From positions 51,828,442 through 51,892,441 of the forward strand of contig NC_052508.1 in assembly GCF_014356525.2 (NCBI RefSeq): a stretch of 64,000 nt of DNA. The letters run 5' to 3'. The translations under genes were made by a program, and so were the position numbers. The DNA comes from Nilaparvata lugens. Its lineage: Eukaryota; Arthropoda; Insecta; Hemiptera; Delphacidae. Below are positions 1-12,720 of the stretch, piece by piece. Position 1 is the stretch's first letter. Each line of letters begins with the position of its first letter. The notes under the pieces were generated by a model. That model saw nothing but the letters and a program-made list of their open reading frames with translations, was not told where the DNA came from and searched no databases.

Positions 1-674
1 TTAGTAGATGTGACCAGCAAGAATATCATTCAAACAATTTCAATCCTTAATCGCTTATTACACACAAAAATATCCTGCACATAGCTTACGCAGTAGATTC
101 ATTGTTACAAAATAAAATATGGCACATTTGTTTTCAAAAAATATAGATTACAAATTATAGTAAAATCACCTTGAATCGAAAATGATAAAAATGACGCGTG
201 TTGTACTTAGAATTATGAAAATGACATGTTCAATTAGAAATGGAATGAAAAATGGTAGTAGATGACACATTCAATTATAAATTGATGGAAAATTGCAGTA
301 AAAATCACAAACTCAATCAAAAATGGAACAAAAGTCTTAGTAAATAAACACACAAATATTGATTTCAAAATGGTCATAATAGTAGCCTGGGCTGGATTGG
401 ATTGGAATGAAAACTTGTTTTTTCTTTGTTCTTGATCATTTCAAGTAGGCTACCTCAACTCTAGCACATGACGGTACAGGAGAAAGTAGGCTAAGCCAAT
501 TCGAATCAAGCTGACCATAGTTTGGTAGAGAAAAGCATTTCCAGAATGCCGATGAAAATTGAAAAATGTCTGCAATTTTGCAATACCAATATAAAACTAT
601 GAGATGAACGCAAAATTAATTTGAATGAAGTTCGATTTTGCACAAATTTGTGTTTATTATTTATATATTTTGGT
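1..674. other. non-coding, degenerate short repeats
   Basis: AT-rich DNA downstream of the 0.7 kb exon (its 3' UTR and beyond). Positions about 160-350 hold loosely repeated words (aaaatggaa, gtagtagatgacacattcaatta, caattagaaatggaatg) suggesting an old tandem array with a unit of roughly 50-60 bases. No other gene seen. Confidence 0.4.
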
Positions 675-919
675 TCAGTTCTCTGTAGCCGGCTGCGCTA
701 TCTTGTGTATAGCCGCCATATGGGTGTTGAGCAGGAAATTATACTTGAACCGCCTGCGGCACAAGCGGCACATGAACCGCGGCACGACGCCGCACTCGTA
801 CCGCCGGTGCCGCGTCAGCGAGATGCGGTTCCAATACCGCTTGTCGCAGTCCGGACAGTGGAAAACGTCTCCGTCTCGCACCGCTACCGCAGCCGCTCCC
901 ATTACATGCATGCTGCAAC
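675..919 (-). CDS. lola: lola alternative terminal exon, zinc-finger pair (0.7 kb)
   Basis: Terminal coding exon of 80 complete codons plus stop. The acceptor AG is at 921-920 after a TTTC tract on the minus strand; two bases (GT) complete a split codon, then the frame runs open to the stop. The first finger has Cys21, Cys24, His37, Cys42 (C2HC, ending YECG). The second has Cys50, Cys53, His66, His71 (C2H2). The C-terminal tail after finger 2 is short. The linker CGVVPRF fits the lola pattern C-G-x-x-P-x-F. GC content is visibly higher than the surrounding intron, as in the 12, 19.5 and 58 kb exons. It would be joined to BTB-encoding common exons beyond the window and act as a nuclear DNA-binding tail. 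A possible poly(A) signal (AATAAA on minus, 658-653) lies just past the stop. It is the most distal exon here; more may lie left of position 1. Confidence 0.88.
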
Positions 920-1132
920 CTGAAACTGTTGCAACATTTTGTTAATTTTTCCTAACAAAAAATGTCTCTTTCAAACATAAACTCTAGAAAATTACAAACT
1001 GCGTTATTATCCTTATTTACAAAAAGTAAACAGAAAATGGAGCGGCGAGAGTAGAGAGGGTATAAGAGAATGCTGAGATTGTTCAAAAAATGCATGTATC
1101 ATTTGGACACAAATTTAATAAAGAAAAAATAA

Positions 1133-1250
1133 CCTTTCTGGACTAGTATATGAATTAAAATTCGGGGGGAACAGTTTTGGACTGTGCCTGTTGGTTCTTC
1201 CCCATTTATTTCAATAAATAATTGTGTATCTTGAATCAATAAATGACTCC
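1133..1250 (+). repeat. dispersed retroelement-tail family, copy 1
   Basis: Contains the core ggactgtgcctgttggttct followed by tccccattta and a caataaat-rich end. Nearly the same block occurs at 59166-59283 in the same orientation and, more diverged and inverted, at 28730-28832, 48722-48812 and 50155-50243. Probably the 3' end of a SINE or LINE family (inference). Confidence 0.6.
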
Positions 1251-4200
1251 GCTTCACTGTGTTTTTCTACATTTGGATATTACATGAATTATAAAAGCTC
1301 TCAGCTATAGGCCCACTTATATTTATTCAATTATTTAATTATATTGATATAATTCTTCTTATTGTCACTACTATTCTTTGTTGTCTTCTCAAGCTTAGAA
1401 CTACTATCTCATTTACCAATAGCATTATAATTTTTTCTCTTCATTTATAAGATTATTTTGTATCCTTACACTTATTGTCAAATTATTTTGTTTCAATAGC
1501 CTCAAGTCTGGGAAAGACCGTCCAATTATCAAATAAATAAAAAACTATAGCTTCACCCCTCCACTAAGTTTTGAACCAAAAAATACAGATGTATTTTTTA
1601 CATCAAGTAGTTTTAGATGGTTGGTAATATACAATTCAGGCGTACATCGTGAAAATGCCCTTAGCCTCTACATACGAAGACAATAGTAGCGGCTACTAGA
1701 ATTGGCTATTATTAGTGGCGGTAATAAAATTCCATTATTTATTTTCCCTGTTAGAAGATGTTCAGATGCGGCTAATGTTCCTGTGTAATGGCGCACTGCC
1801 ACTCCTGTAGGCTACTTAGTGGACATTTTTATTGTCCCTGCGTAAAGGGTGTTTTAAGAGCCGTTGTTCTCATTTGATTTCAGCTGCGGTTTATTAATTG
1901 GGTCCTTACCAACAGCCTCTCGTATAGTAAAGGGCCAACTCCTGTTTTCTATTTACATTCTTACAAGGTTGATCAATGAATTAGAAGATTAATAGCAGTC
2001 GTTATCAATATTTTTATAGTTTTTCCAATATATAGATCTGCTTTCTCAATGTAATAGGCCTATATCATCTTTCATAGTACTCTAAGCCTACTTGAGCACT
2101 CTTCGATATAGATTCGCCTGTAGGCTCATAATTTAATGAGTATTTGCTAGTCATAATGTAATTCATTATTAATGTATTGTATTGTTGTAATTCATTCTGT
2201 TCTATTTTTTGTATGTAAGTTCAGGTTGACTATATATTATAACACTTTTGAGATTTTTGAGAGTTGAAGTTGAGCCAACAATAATTAATTAATATCATGA
2301 TAATTTCAACTGTTAAGTAAATTCTGTAAGTAATTTTAACAGTGTAATAAACTGATAAGTAAATTTAACTGTTAACTAAAAATAAAGTTCACTGATATAT
2401 GTATATTTATATTTGAATTTACATGTTTTGTGTATGGTAGCCTACCTTGTCAAGCAGCCTCTTTGAGGTTCGCTTAAGGTAGCTTATTTATTCAATAAAC
2501 GTTTTTCCTATTCTATTCTACTAGTTTTTATTCAATCAACCCTAATAGGAAATTAGAACAAGAAAGTGAAAAATTATCAACTCACAATTTGCGTGAAGAT
2601 CGTTTTGCCTGGTAAGAAGGAATCACCCGGCCCATTCAGAGATGCGTATTTAATTATACTTAACTGCTAAGTATTACACTAATTATTATGCTCGAGAAAA
2701 CTTGACAAACTTAGGTACTGCTGGAGTAAACTGCTGAGGAGTTTCACTTTACAGAGATCTCAGTAGAAGCAGAAATTGATCAAGATAATGAGTATCTGAT
2801 TGAGCGATCGTTGCGAATATTGCTAAGCAAAAATGTTCACCATTTGAACATTTTTAAAAATTTGCATCAGAAGTCGAATTTTAATCAATTGCTCATTACA
2901 TAAATCAGCACCTGTATAAAATCAATAATTTCCATTCGAGAGAATGGAAAATAATATTTCATTTACGGTGTTCCCAAGAGTTCATTTTTCAACAGTTAAC
3001 TCTTGTTAAAAGAATATTCAAATATACACGTGGGTGAATTTTTCACGATTCTCCCCACTTACAGGCTTCCACTTTTCCTCAGTTCATATACTCGTAATCA
3101 ACCGATGCACACTGGAAATTTCCACGACCAGGTTTTCTGCTATTTGGGAGAGAAATATTACAAGGAGTATCCTTAGTTTTTCTCTCCCAGTCAGTGCTAC
3201 TTTGTAGAAATTATAAATAAATAAATTGATCAAATGGAGTACAATATTATTTTTGAACACATGAATAGTAAGAGTCGTTGAATAGGAATCTGTGAACAAA
3301 TCTAATGAATGTGGATGTGACAAAAATAAAATTCACATATGCATGAGTTGGACAGCTCACATATACAGAATATGTTAGGTCCAATTCATTCCTGTGCTAC
3401 ACAAAAATTCAAATATGTTTCCAAGCCTTATTTTCATTTGCATCATCATAAAATGAAATAATGCACTTTTTCATTTTTCTAAAAAAACTTATAAACAAAA
3501 ATCACCAGTATCAGTACTGAAAATAATGTACTGTACTGCTGGTACCGAAAAACAGCCTGAAAAATCAGCAATACTTGACCTTGGTAGGCAATAATAATTA
3601 TTATTATTGATCATAATGCACTTGCAATAATTAATCACATCACTCTACCACAAGAATCTGCAAGTTCTCATTGGATATTATGTACTTGTATTTCATTTAA
3701 AATGGTTCAAGATTTTTCAAATTATCTGGTATTTTAAATGAGTTCACTACTCTTCTCCAATCTACTTTGGTGAAATACATTTTACTTGATATGTATCATT
3801 TTAATTGTAAATTTTAAGTAATACGAAGGCATTTGAGAGAAAAGATAAAACATACATCTATCATACATAGATTACTAACAGCTACAATAATGGTACGGTA
3901 ACTACAAAATAATAAAGCCAGAGTTATATTTTATAATCAAATTTATTTCTATTTTTCAACACCACCGGCCATTAATTTAACATTTATCTGCCATTCTAAA
4001 TGACAGTGACAGCTAAACAGTACAGATATGCAAACATTTTACACAATAATTCTCTAATTTGTTTACTTATGATATGATTCTGTGCTGTCTTATCGTATAC
4101 TCACTGAACGTTGTATATGATTGCAGATTCTCCCAAACTGGGATAACATTTAACATAAAACAAAATCATCAATACAAAATATTCTAACTCGAACATTGTG

Positions 4201-7200
4201 CACAGACTTACGGGAAATATTCACAATATAACATTCAATTTATAATAATCTGCTATATTCATCTCAGTCTTTCAGACCAATAAAGTCTGAACAAAAATAG
4301 TAGAATAACAAAGTTGTTCATCTCAAGCTAAAAGCTGAGCTTTGCTAACTAGAGAGAGAGAATCTGAGACTTACTAGTCTTACAACATCATCTTTATTCA
4401 ACTCCTGGCTCAATTAAAACTTTAAGGCTATAAACTTCCTTCAATGTATCAAAAGTGATGAAGACCACTAGATAGATCAATTTATTGAATTTCTTAAAAT
4501 ACTGTATATCATACAGTCCTTCACCAATTATTTTTATTTCCTATTTTTTATTACCTAAATGTGCAAAGAAATAACATATAATATGGCATTGATTAATTGA
4601 TCAAAAAACAACTACGGTACAGGATTTAGAAAAAATTAAAATTGAATAATTCAAGACGATTATAAATATAATTTGTGGTAATGATTTAAAACACATCTCT
4701 ATCACTAATATATTTATTATCTTGGGGTTGGAAACATTGGTGTTCTTAAATCGCAATTATCATTGTACGTATAATAAAATAAATATTATCATCGTCCTTT
4801 TCAGTTATTGTAATATTCACACATCAACTAGATACCATAGATTCGATATTTGAACAAAATATATGAATATTTTTTTTATCTTTGCTTATATTCATCAATT
4901 TTGATACAGCTCTCGATGAGGAAGTTCACATCTGTGTAATTATTCATTTTCATGCAATGATGAGATAAATTCGATAAATAACATAGTATCATATTATTCT
5001 TATGTTTTGTGATTCCATGCTCTTTCTCTAACAAATAATAAAGTTATGAGGTAAATCGGTTGAAATCGGACCTTCGATATTGAGCTTCATGAAGAAGTCA
5101 AGTTTAATAACTGACACAAGATCCTATGTTATTTTACAATGAGAAAATAAAGTGATCAATAATTGTAAGCTCAACTTACTAATGGACAGGTCTAACTTTA
5201 AGAATTAACTCTAATAGTTTGAAATACTTGAAGACTAAACAGTACAACCCAAAACAATAAATAGATTACAATATTCAATATAAATAGAACAACATACTCC
5301 AACAAACCAACTATATAGACAAATAATAAGAAATTCCACTAATAAAATCGATAACACAGAGCCAAATAAGGTAATATTAATTAAAATGCCTTACACCTTA
5401 AACACTCAAGAAATAACATTCCTTTTTATAATACAAGGGAAACAAATGACAATAATATTATCAAATACTTAATAAAAATGTTCGATTGGCTATATCAATA
5501 ACAAATAGAATATGGTAAGCATGAAACCGATAGAATATATACATAAAACAAAACAAATATAGTTCACAATGACTGTTTATAATATTATATGGTCATATAA
5601 TAAATCTCAATAGCGTCTAGTGATTAGCTGTCTGTGGTAACTTGTGTGAAATAAAATAGGAAATTAATCATAATAATTACTGTAGGAACAGAAATGGCAA
5701 AATGGAGTAGAAATATTCTGAAATATAATTTAAAATAAGGTTATAGCCTACATTTCAATTAACAGTTGAGACAAAACCAAAGTTTGAGAAAAATTACATA
5801 AGGTAATTAATGTGAAATATTATGGTTTCTAGTAGTACGGTACCTATTCTGAGTTCTTTATGAATCAATGAATAGTACATTCTGTTTGCGTTGAATGGTA
5901 TTTGATTGGGGTTATAGTTTACACTACAATAAATTACAATTCCTTGAATACAAAGTTTTACTACAGTCTGGTTTAAACCATAATAGGGTAACACATTATG
6001 CTAACTATGTATCATCATTGTACTGTTCGATGGGTATACCTTTCAAAATGTCTGTAAAATAAATGTTCAATAACAATGATAATTATTATTGTTCATCACT
6101 AAATGGATGACAACTTCTCTGTTATACAAAAATATTTTGAGGTAGAATATTACTTGGTATTGACGGCCTTGGGCTGTTATTGATTAACTATGTTGTGAAT
6201 CAAACCTAAGCTTTACATACATTGTCATAGTGTCTCTATATAGTATTATTATTAATAACAAATATTCCCTGATGTTTTCATTTGATTATGGAGTGGAATA
6301 ATATGGTGAATGATTCCTTGAGGTAAAATACTAGCATAATCTGTTTTGATGATTAAATCAGTCTACTATTGAGGCAGTATATGTGGATTAAGAAAATAAT
6401 ATTGTGTTAACATTGTGAAGGTTATTCTACAAAAAAGAATGAATTTTAAATACCCATCAATTTCCGATAATTGGAGTAGAGCATATAATTTAATTTGTAT
6501 ACCTATGATCTACAATTCGTACTTTCGAAGCGGTTCTGAAAAAAATCAAACTTATAAACAATTCTTTTTTTGGCATGTTTATGAATTCCAATTCACAAAA
6601 TTCGACTTTTTGCTAAATTAACTTGATATAGAACAGCATCTATCAATGAATGAAAGAGAGATATTTATTTAATATTTACTCTAAGCTTTTGTTCACGTTA
6701 GTACAGACTGGCATACAACACATAATTCTTGTTATTTCGTTATCACATCCTAACATATTATAGCAATTAAATTGTTTTTCATATTTTGATTTCACATTCT
6801 CTACTAATGGTAAGCATATTTATGAAATCTTGAGGGTGAGGTGTCAGTCGCTACTCATTTAATTAGAACCGTTCAAAGCAACCCAAAAATATTGATTATG
6901 GCTTTGTGAGAAACCACTTAAAAGTTTGATAATACACAGAATATCGTAAAAAATATCATCTTCTTTATAATAATTCATCCTTGCAACAACAATACTTTTT
7001 ACGCTTAATGTCAACCTATATAACTATAATTATTATGTCAATTGGACAAATATCAGTTCTAATATCATGTCGTGATTTCAATAGAGATAACATCAATCTA
7101 AATAAGTTTTGAAAATGAATTAGAAATAATATTAATTCATGAAGCCAGCAACCTAAAACAATACATCAATAACCAATAAACTATTATCATAAATTCATAA

Positions 7201-10200
7201 TTTATTTTATTTGTTCATATAAATTGTCAATTTTTTAGTTAAATTTGAAACAATCCATAAATTTAATCAAATAATTTGAGAAAAAAACAAGAAGCAAATT
7301 TTTTTTCGTTTGTTCTAAATTGATATTTAAATAAAATAGAAGAGCTAGGATATTACACCTATGTGTAATATGTCAACAAAATTTATAAGGTAACAACTTT
7401 CAGTTATAATAAAATTGACTACAATAAACAACACATATTTCTGTAAAAGACAAAAAACACAAACTCTGTAAACCGAACTCTTCAAAAAAGCACATGCAAT
7501 AAGAAATAATGTAAAAAACATATAGTAGTACGAGACATGGGGTTTCATGAGAGAATGTTTATTAATAACGTTCTCTGATATTCCCCTCTTGCGATTAATA
7601 TACTGCATGTATATTGTATATTTTACCTAGACTAGATTGCAATCATTACAAATTCAACTAGACTAGAAATTACGGTAATTCAACTATCCTAATCCTAGAA
7701 TCACAGCTAATTTTACTCTCAGTATAATAATCGCATGAATTACTTCACACAACAGTGCGTTGATAAATATATTTACAATACAAAATATAGTAATATTCTA
7801 CAGTCTCAACTCTGAATCAACAGAGAAGAGAGCAAAAATACACACAAAACAATTTTTAAAATTGTAAATTGTTGAAAAATTTGATCGGTTTTGTTTGTTC
7901 GTCAAGAAATGTTTGTGGAAAAAGAGAATATTTTAATTTAAAAGCTTACTGCACTCTCCGGGGTTTACAAAAAAATAATGCAAAATTGATCCTAAATTTA
8001 GAGCTTGAGATTGTAAAAATGCTACTCATCCCGCTGATTTTTCATGTAATTTTGGACATTCCGCAAGATTCCAGCAATATGCAAAATGTAAACTTCATTA
8101 AATAGAATCTTGATTGATAATTTTGCTCCACCATATAGTATAAAAGTCTCTGTTTATTACACTTTTATAACATTTTCAAACAATAATATTGCTGGTTGAA
8201 TGGTGGAGTAAACATTCTAAATGTCTAAATATATTGTCCAAGCTTTGCAATGGCAACTAATAAAAAACGTCATTCTATTATTATGATACCGTATCATAAC
8301 ATTCTACTGATTGGGAAAATATTAATAATAATTCGTTTTTAAGATGAAATTAATGTTTTTTGTAATCAATATTGTCTTCATTTCTGTAAAAGTCAACGCT
8401 TATACTTCCACGTCCTTTCTTCCAACAAGATAATTCAACCCAATTGCTACAATAATTATTGTGTAAGATATAAAACGTCAATATGTTAACAATAAAATAT
8501 TTCGCAGCTATGAGGTATTTGAATAACAGTTAACCCGTATTTATTATTCATGAAAAAGGTTTACGGTTAATTATAGCTTCCTCATTTATGATTTATGAGG
8601 TGATGTTATACTTAATTTTATGCAGTAGGTTACCGGTATATCAACGGGCTTGTGTACCGTGGGCATTGAATATATCGTTATATTTGAATAAGAAACATCA
8701 TACATTAAAAATATAATGTTTTCACTATTCTTGCTGCAGTATTTTCAATTTGTTTAAACATTCGTTTACTAAAAACATTTATTTATGGGCAATAATGATC
8801 TTTACAAATTAATAACTTTATATCTCTTTTAATACATTATCAATGGATAACTAAAATCATTACTGAATTATTTTTTGGTGAATTTGAAGTTCACTAAACT
8901 TATACTCTTGTTCAAGTACCTTCTGCAATTGAGTTTTCACAATGCTAATGTATAATAAAGTAGAAATACCAATTGAAAAATAATTTTCCTGTTGAGAATT
9001 GGTATTCAGAAGGGTACCTAATGAGTGTATTTTCTTCAATGTAATACCCTTTGATCTATATCACCAGTCTGGTAGCCTAACTGCATTATAACGGGACGAA
9101 ACCGTTCTGAGTTTAATTAAAATATGTTCAAAAGAGTAAACTGATAATTTTTAAGCTTTTAAAAAGTTAGATTTCACTACATTTGGAGGAAATATTGATA
9201 ATTTTATTGTTTTTTTTGGACGTGATATTCGAAGATTATGATGAGATATTGGATACAGAGAGAGTACCTACCAAGTATTTTTCTTCGACAACTTGATGCA
9301 TACATTTTTAGAAAATGAATTTAAAAGAAAAAATCCCCGGATCCTACAACGGACTTATTTATTGATCCTACAAATTACTCCTACGAAAGCCTACTCAACT
9401 TTTTCAAATTACCATTTTTAATTTATGTGAATCAATGAATACCAAATCAGTATATTAATTACTTTATTGCATTATTTCATTACCTATTTCAGTTCAAATT
9501 TCTTGGATCTCTTCCATGACTGTCATCACAATCACGGTTGATATGCTATCTATTGGTCCGGCTCTAACCTTCTGTTGACTAACGACGGAATTCTACATAA
9601 TTGAAGTCTGATAAAATGCAGGAATAAATGGGAAAGCTTTAACTTGACAATTTGAAGTATCGACCTCGAGACATGATCCTGAAGAATATTGAGGAAAATG
9701 GAACATTAGGCCTATGGCCTAATGGAATAAAGTCTTCTCTGTTGAGACTATTTATTGTCAATTTAATAATAATATAATTTTCAGACTAGTCGATGAATGG
9801 GGGTGGAATCAAGTCGAGGAGTATTACTCCAGCATTCTAATAGAAGATTGACTTTTAAAATTGGATGGAGTTTTTTACTACACCTCCAAAAATGAAATGC
9901 TGGTAATTAGTGTATTGGTAACTTCAGTATTGAAGCTTAATTAAAATTCATCAATCATAACATTATGTAGCCTACGGTATTCAATTGAACTAAATACTGT
10001 ATTCGCTACAGTGGTGGTAACTATTGTTTGGCTCGATGAGAAAAATGTATTTGAAGAAACAGTTGTTCTTAAAATGAGAGCTATGCTCTATTTTCAAAAA
10101 ATGAATAATGAAAAAGATTATTTGAATTTAGAACATGAATTACTGTGGGATATTAGAAATTCTACATTGTACTATTCCTTCCTGAGAATTTATCTCCAAT

Positions 10201-10579
10201 TAACGATCACATTGCTGATAGCCCTCATCTGAAAAGGTGGATTTTTAGTTTAAAATATCCTGCATTCCATGGACATTGTTCTGATATTCAGATATATTTA
10301 TGGACGTATAAAGGCATTTTGTGATATAAACATTATAATGTGAACATATCATACTACTGATGAGGGACTTTGAAATAAAAAATTGATTGAATCCGAAAAT
10401 GAATGTGAAATTAATAAGGTCAAATTCGAATTACATTGGTTCAATCAAAATATCCTACTAAGAATGAATTATCAACCCCTACAGTAACAATTCTAGATTC
10501 TATTAAAAATTCCATTTCAAAAATGACCAACAGCTCAAAATAATCCAGTTCAACAGGTTATTAGTTATTCATCTTAAAT

Positions 10580-10668
10580 TAATTCATACTGTTTTTCGTT
10601 TTGTAATTCTATAATTATATTTATTATTTAGCTACTCATGCTTCACAGTTCTGCCAATTTGGACGTTT
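10580..10668 (+). repeat. direct repeat, copy A
   Basis: About 80 bases (from ttcatactgtttttcg to ccaatttggacgttt) repeated almost identically at 11547-11630. The second copy lies inside the MITE at 11.44-11.84 kb. Confidence 0.8.
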
Positions 10669-11293
10669 TTATTGGGATAGGAACGTACAAGATAAAAGCA
10701 AGTCTAAAATGTCACTGGTTATTCAGGAATAACTATTGTGATTAAATTAATAAATAGTGCACGTAATTTGTTTGTGAATAAAACATTACTACCTATATAG
10801 TGGAAAAAACTGATTGGAGTTCAACTTTGATTATTGCAAAAAACTGTAGCCAAATTTATACTTCATTTTGAGAAATATGAATCCGAAGGAAAATAACATA
10901 ATAGCCTATAGCCTAAATTATTGTCTTCAAAAAATGAAGTAACAATAACAATTGAAGATAAATTCACATTATATATGTGAAAATACATATTTACTGGAAT
11001 TTTCAAGTAGAAGTATTGTTAAAGACTTACACTTGCAAGTGGCGAAAACGCAAACTTAGAGAACTGCCAACCAATTCCAGACGAAGGAGATGAATGAAAA
11101 ATGTAATATTGTCAATACTGTGGAATTGTCACATTGTTCATGTGGAATAGACATATCTTGATCATTCATCAACCTAATTTGGAGAAGTTCCACAACATTT
11201 CTGTTTCTGTTGTAAATTCCAGACAACATTATTTAAATATAACCTATTAAACTCATCATATGGGATCTATTCCTATCCCATTTTTTTAAACTA

Positions 11294-11413
11294 AAGTTTC
11301 AATGCACTTAAGGCATCAGCAATGGTCTTTTTTGGCAGTCTAACCAAAGAAGACCGACCACTGATGATGATGATGATGATGATGATGATGACGCCATAAG
11401 TGCATTGAAACTT
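11294..11413. mobile_element. 120-bp inverted-repeat mini-element with GAT microsatellite
   Basis: The terminal 21 bases (AAGTTTCAATGCACTTA..GGC at 11294-11314; reverse complement at 11393-11413, one mismatch) enclose a (GAT)n run at about 11363-11391. It is too short to code and looks like a MITE-type or hairpin element. Confidence 0.6.
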
Positions 11414-11439
11414 GATTTGTCTCAAATAAATTCTCTTCA

Positions 11440-11840
11440 ATGTTCCTTTCCATTACAAACTGCTTGTTAATGATCACTTTCAAACACTTAACACATTACG
11501 GCATAGCAGTCTGATTTTCATGATTAAAAGCTATTAGCTGCTAATTCATACTGCTTTTCGTTTTGTAATTCTATAATTATATTTATTATTTAGCTACTCA
11601 TGCTTCACAGTTCTGCCAATTTGGACGTTTAGTCCAAAGTGATCTCACGTTTGTGGAACGCTTTCGAACGCTGGGCCCTTTTTCAACATTGGTTGATACT
11701 TCCGTTGTTGACTGTCAACCAGTGTTGGAAAAGGGACCTGAATCCGAAAGCGCTCCATAAACGTGAGTAGAAGCTAATAGCTTTCAATCATAAAAATCAG
11801 ACTGCTATGTCGTAATTTGAGTATTTGAAAGTGATCAAAT
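11440..11840. mobile_element. MITE family A, copy 1
   Basis: Inverted repeats of about 65-70 bases, 11472-11541 and 11767-11836 (gatcactttcaaa ... agctattagct and reverse complement), surround an interior with a second palindrome-like word (gaacgctgggccctttttc / gaaaaagggacctgaatcc). A second copy lies at 25987-26240. It carries the second copy of the direct repeat at 10580-10668. No protein is encoded. Confidence 0.75.
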
Positions 11841-11960
11841 AAATTATGTGGAGCTGACAATATCTCTTATTTTTCAACCTATTTTTATCTTATGGATAAA
11901 TAAATTATGTGGAGCTGAAAATATCTCTCATTTTTCAACTTATTTTTATCTTATTAATAA
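11839..11960 (+). repeat. 61-bp tandem duplication
   Basis: Two adjacent copies of about 60 bases (aaattatgtggagctga ... tatttttatcttat), starting near 11841 and 11902, with few differences. The flanks at 11187-11285 and 11957-12060 (ccaca..at.tctgtt...gtaaattccagac) also align, so the whole 11-12 kb area was locally duplicated. Confidence 0.75.
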
Positions 11961-12170
11961 ATTCCACAATATATCTGTTCATAGTGTAAATTCCAGACTA
12001 CATTATTATTACATAATAGATCCTATCAAACATATCCTTTTTAGGATCTAACCCGTCCCACGTTCCTTTTGGAAAACATTCTTAGAGCAATTGGCAGAAC
12101 TGTAACCTAGAGAGCTCCCCACCCAATTCGACACTAAATTATGATAATAATAATAGAATGATATCTTATC

Positions 12171-12502
12171 TTATCGGTTGAGGTGCGTGCGCATGTGCAG
12201 CATGAGGTTGTGCTTGTGCTTGGACTTTTTGTGGCAGATGGGGCACTCGAATTTTGGGTCGACACCACACTCAAACCGGATGTGCCGGCTGAGGCTGTGT
12301 GGACGCGCATACGCGTTGCCACACCGCGGGCAAGTGAAGCCCAGCTGATTGGCTGCCGTCGACGTGAAAACAGCTGACGCGGCGGAACTCCGGAGCAGAG
12401 TCCCGCCGCCGCTGACGCTCGTTCCCGTCCCCATCAGCTTGGCGTAGATGTCGGGCGTCAAAAGCATGTGGCCGCCGGACGCTAGGCGACTGTCGGCGTC
12501 GT
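12171..12502 (-). CDS. lola: lola alternative terminal exon, zinc-finger pair (12 kb)
   Basis: Terminal exon of 109 codons plus stop. The acceptor is TTTTCAG with AG at 12504-12503, followed by two bases (AC) and the open frame, the same phase as every other exon in the array. A Ser/Gly/Ala/Thr-rich segment of about 55 residues precedes the fingers. Finger 1 runs from FTCPRCGNAY to RHIRFECG (C2HC); finger 2 runs from FECPICHKKSKHKHN to LHMRTH (C2H2 with His-x3-His, tighter than the usual x4-x5). The protein ends four residues later. The stretch is strongly GC-rich relative to its introns. The immediate upstream intron carries three tandem degenerate copies of the exon's own 5' edge (see the repeat at 12546-12720). 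Confidence 0.9.
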
Positions 12503-12545
12503 CTGAAAACAAAAAATTACCAACAAAAATTAACACGGGGGTGTA

Positions 12546-12720
12546 GAATTTGAACGCCAACAGACAGTCAGCATCGTTCGCAAACATTACCAACAAACAT
12601 TAGTATGAAACAGTAGAATTTGAACGCCAACTGCTAGTCAGTATCGTTCTCAAACATCAAGCAACTATCAACAAAAATTAGTACAATGAAATTCGAGTGC
12701 CAACTGACTGTTGTCTGTTG
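12546..12720. repeat. tandem degenerate copies of the 12 kb exon 5' edge
   Basis: Units of about 70 bases start at 12546, 12616 and 12688 (gaatttgaacgccaac ... cagtcagcatcgttcgcaaac). The exon edge itself (about 12485-12545, gactgtcggcgtcgtctgaaaac) aligns as the first unit. The CT that forms the acceptor AG on the minus strand is changed in the copies, so only the first unit keeps a working splice site. Confidence 0.7.

Larger units (their letters stand above)
920..12170. other. long AT-rich interval without recognisable exon
   Basis: Intron for the 0.7 kb isoform and 3' UTR/intergenic for the 12 kb isoform. It holds the retroelement-tail copy at 1133-1250 and a cluster of nested repeats at 10.6-12.06 kb. 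I see no CxxC..HxxxC signature on either strand and no open frame with coding character; the few frames of 60-90 codons (for example minus 3323-3084, minus 7608-7345, plus 10011-10232) are AT-driven and have no motif. Confidence 0.5.

Noticed and set aside
3084..3323. Minus-strand 79-codon frame
   Set aside because: AT-driven composition, no motif, no acceptor in the shared phase; similar short frames across 5.8-10.2 kb and 22-24 kb were rejected for the same reason.
12183..12377. Plus-strand frame over the 12 kb exon
   Set aside because: Antisense shadow of the GC-rich finger exon. The same applies to the frames at 621-945, 19490-19759, 25215-25469, 44214-44540 and 58598-58876 and to the alternative minus frames at 58379-58794.
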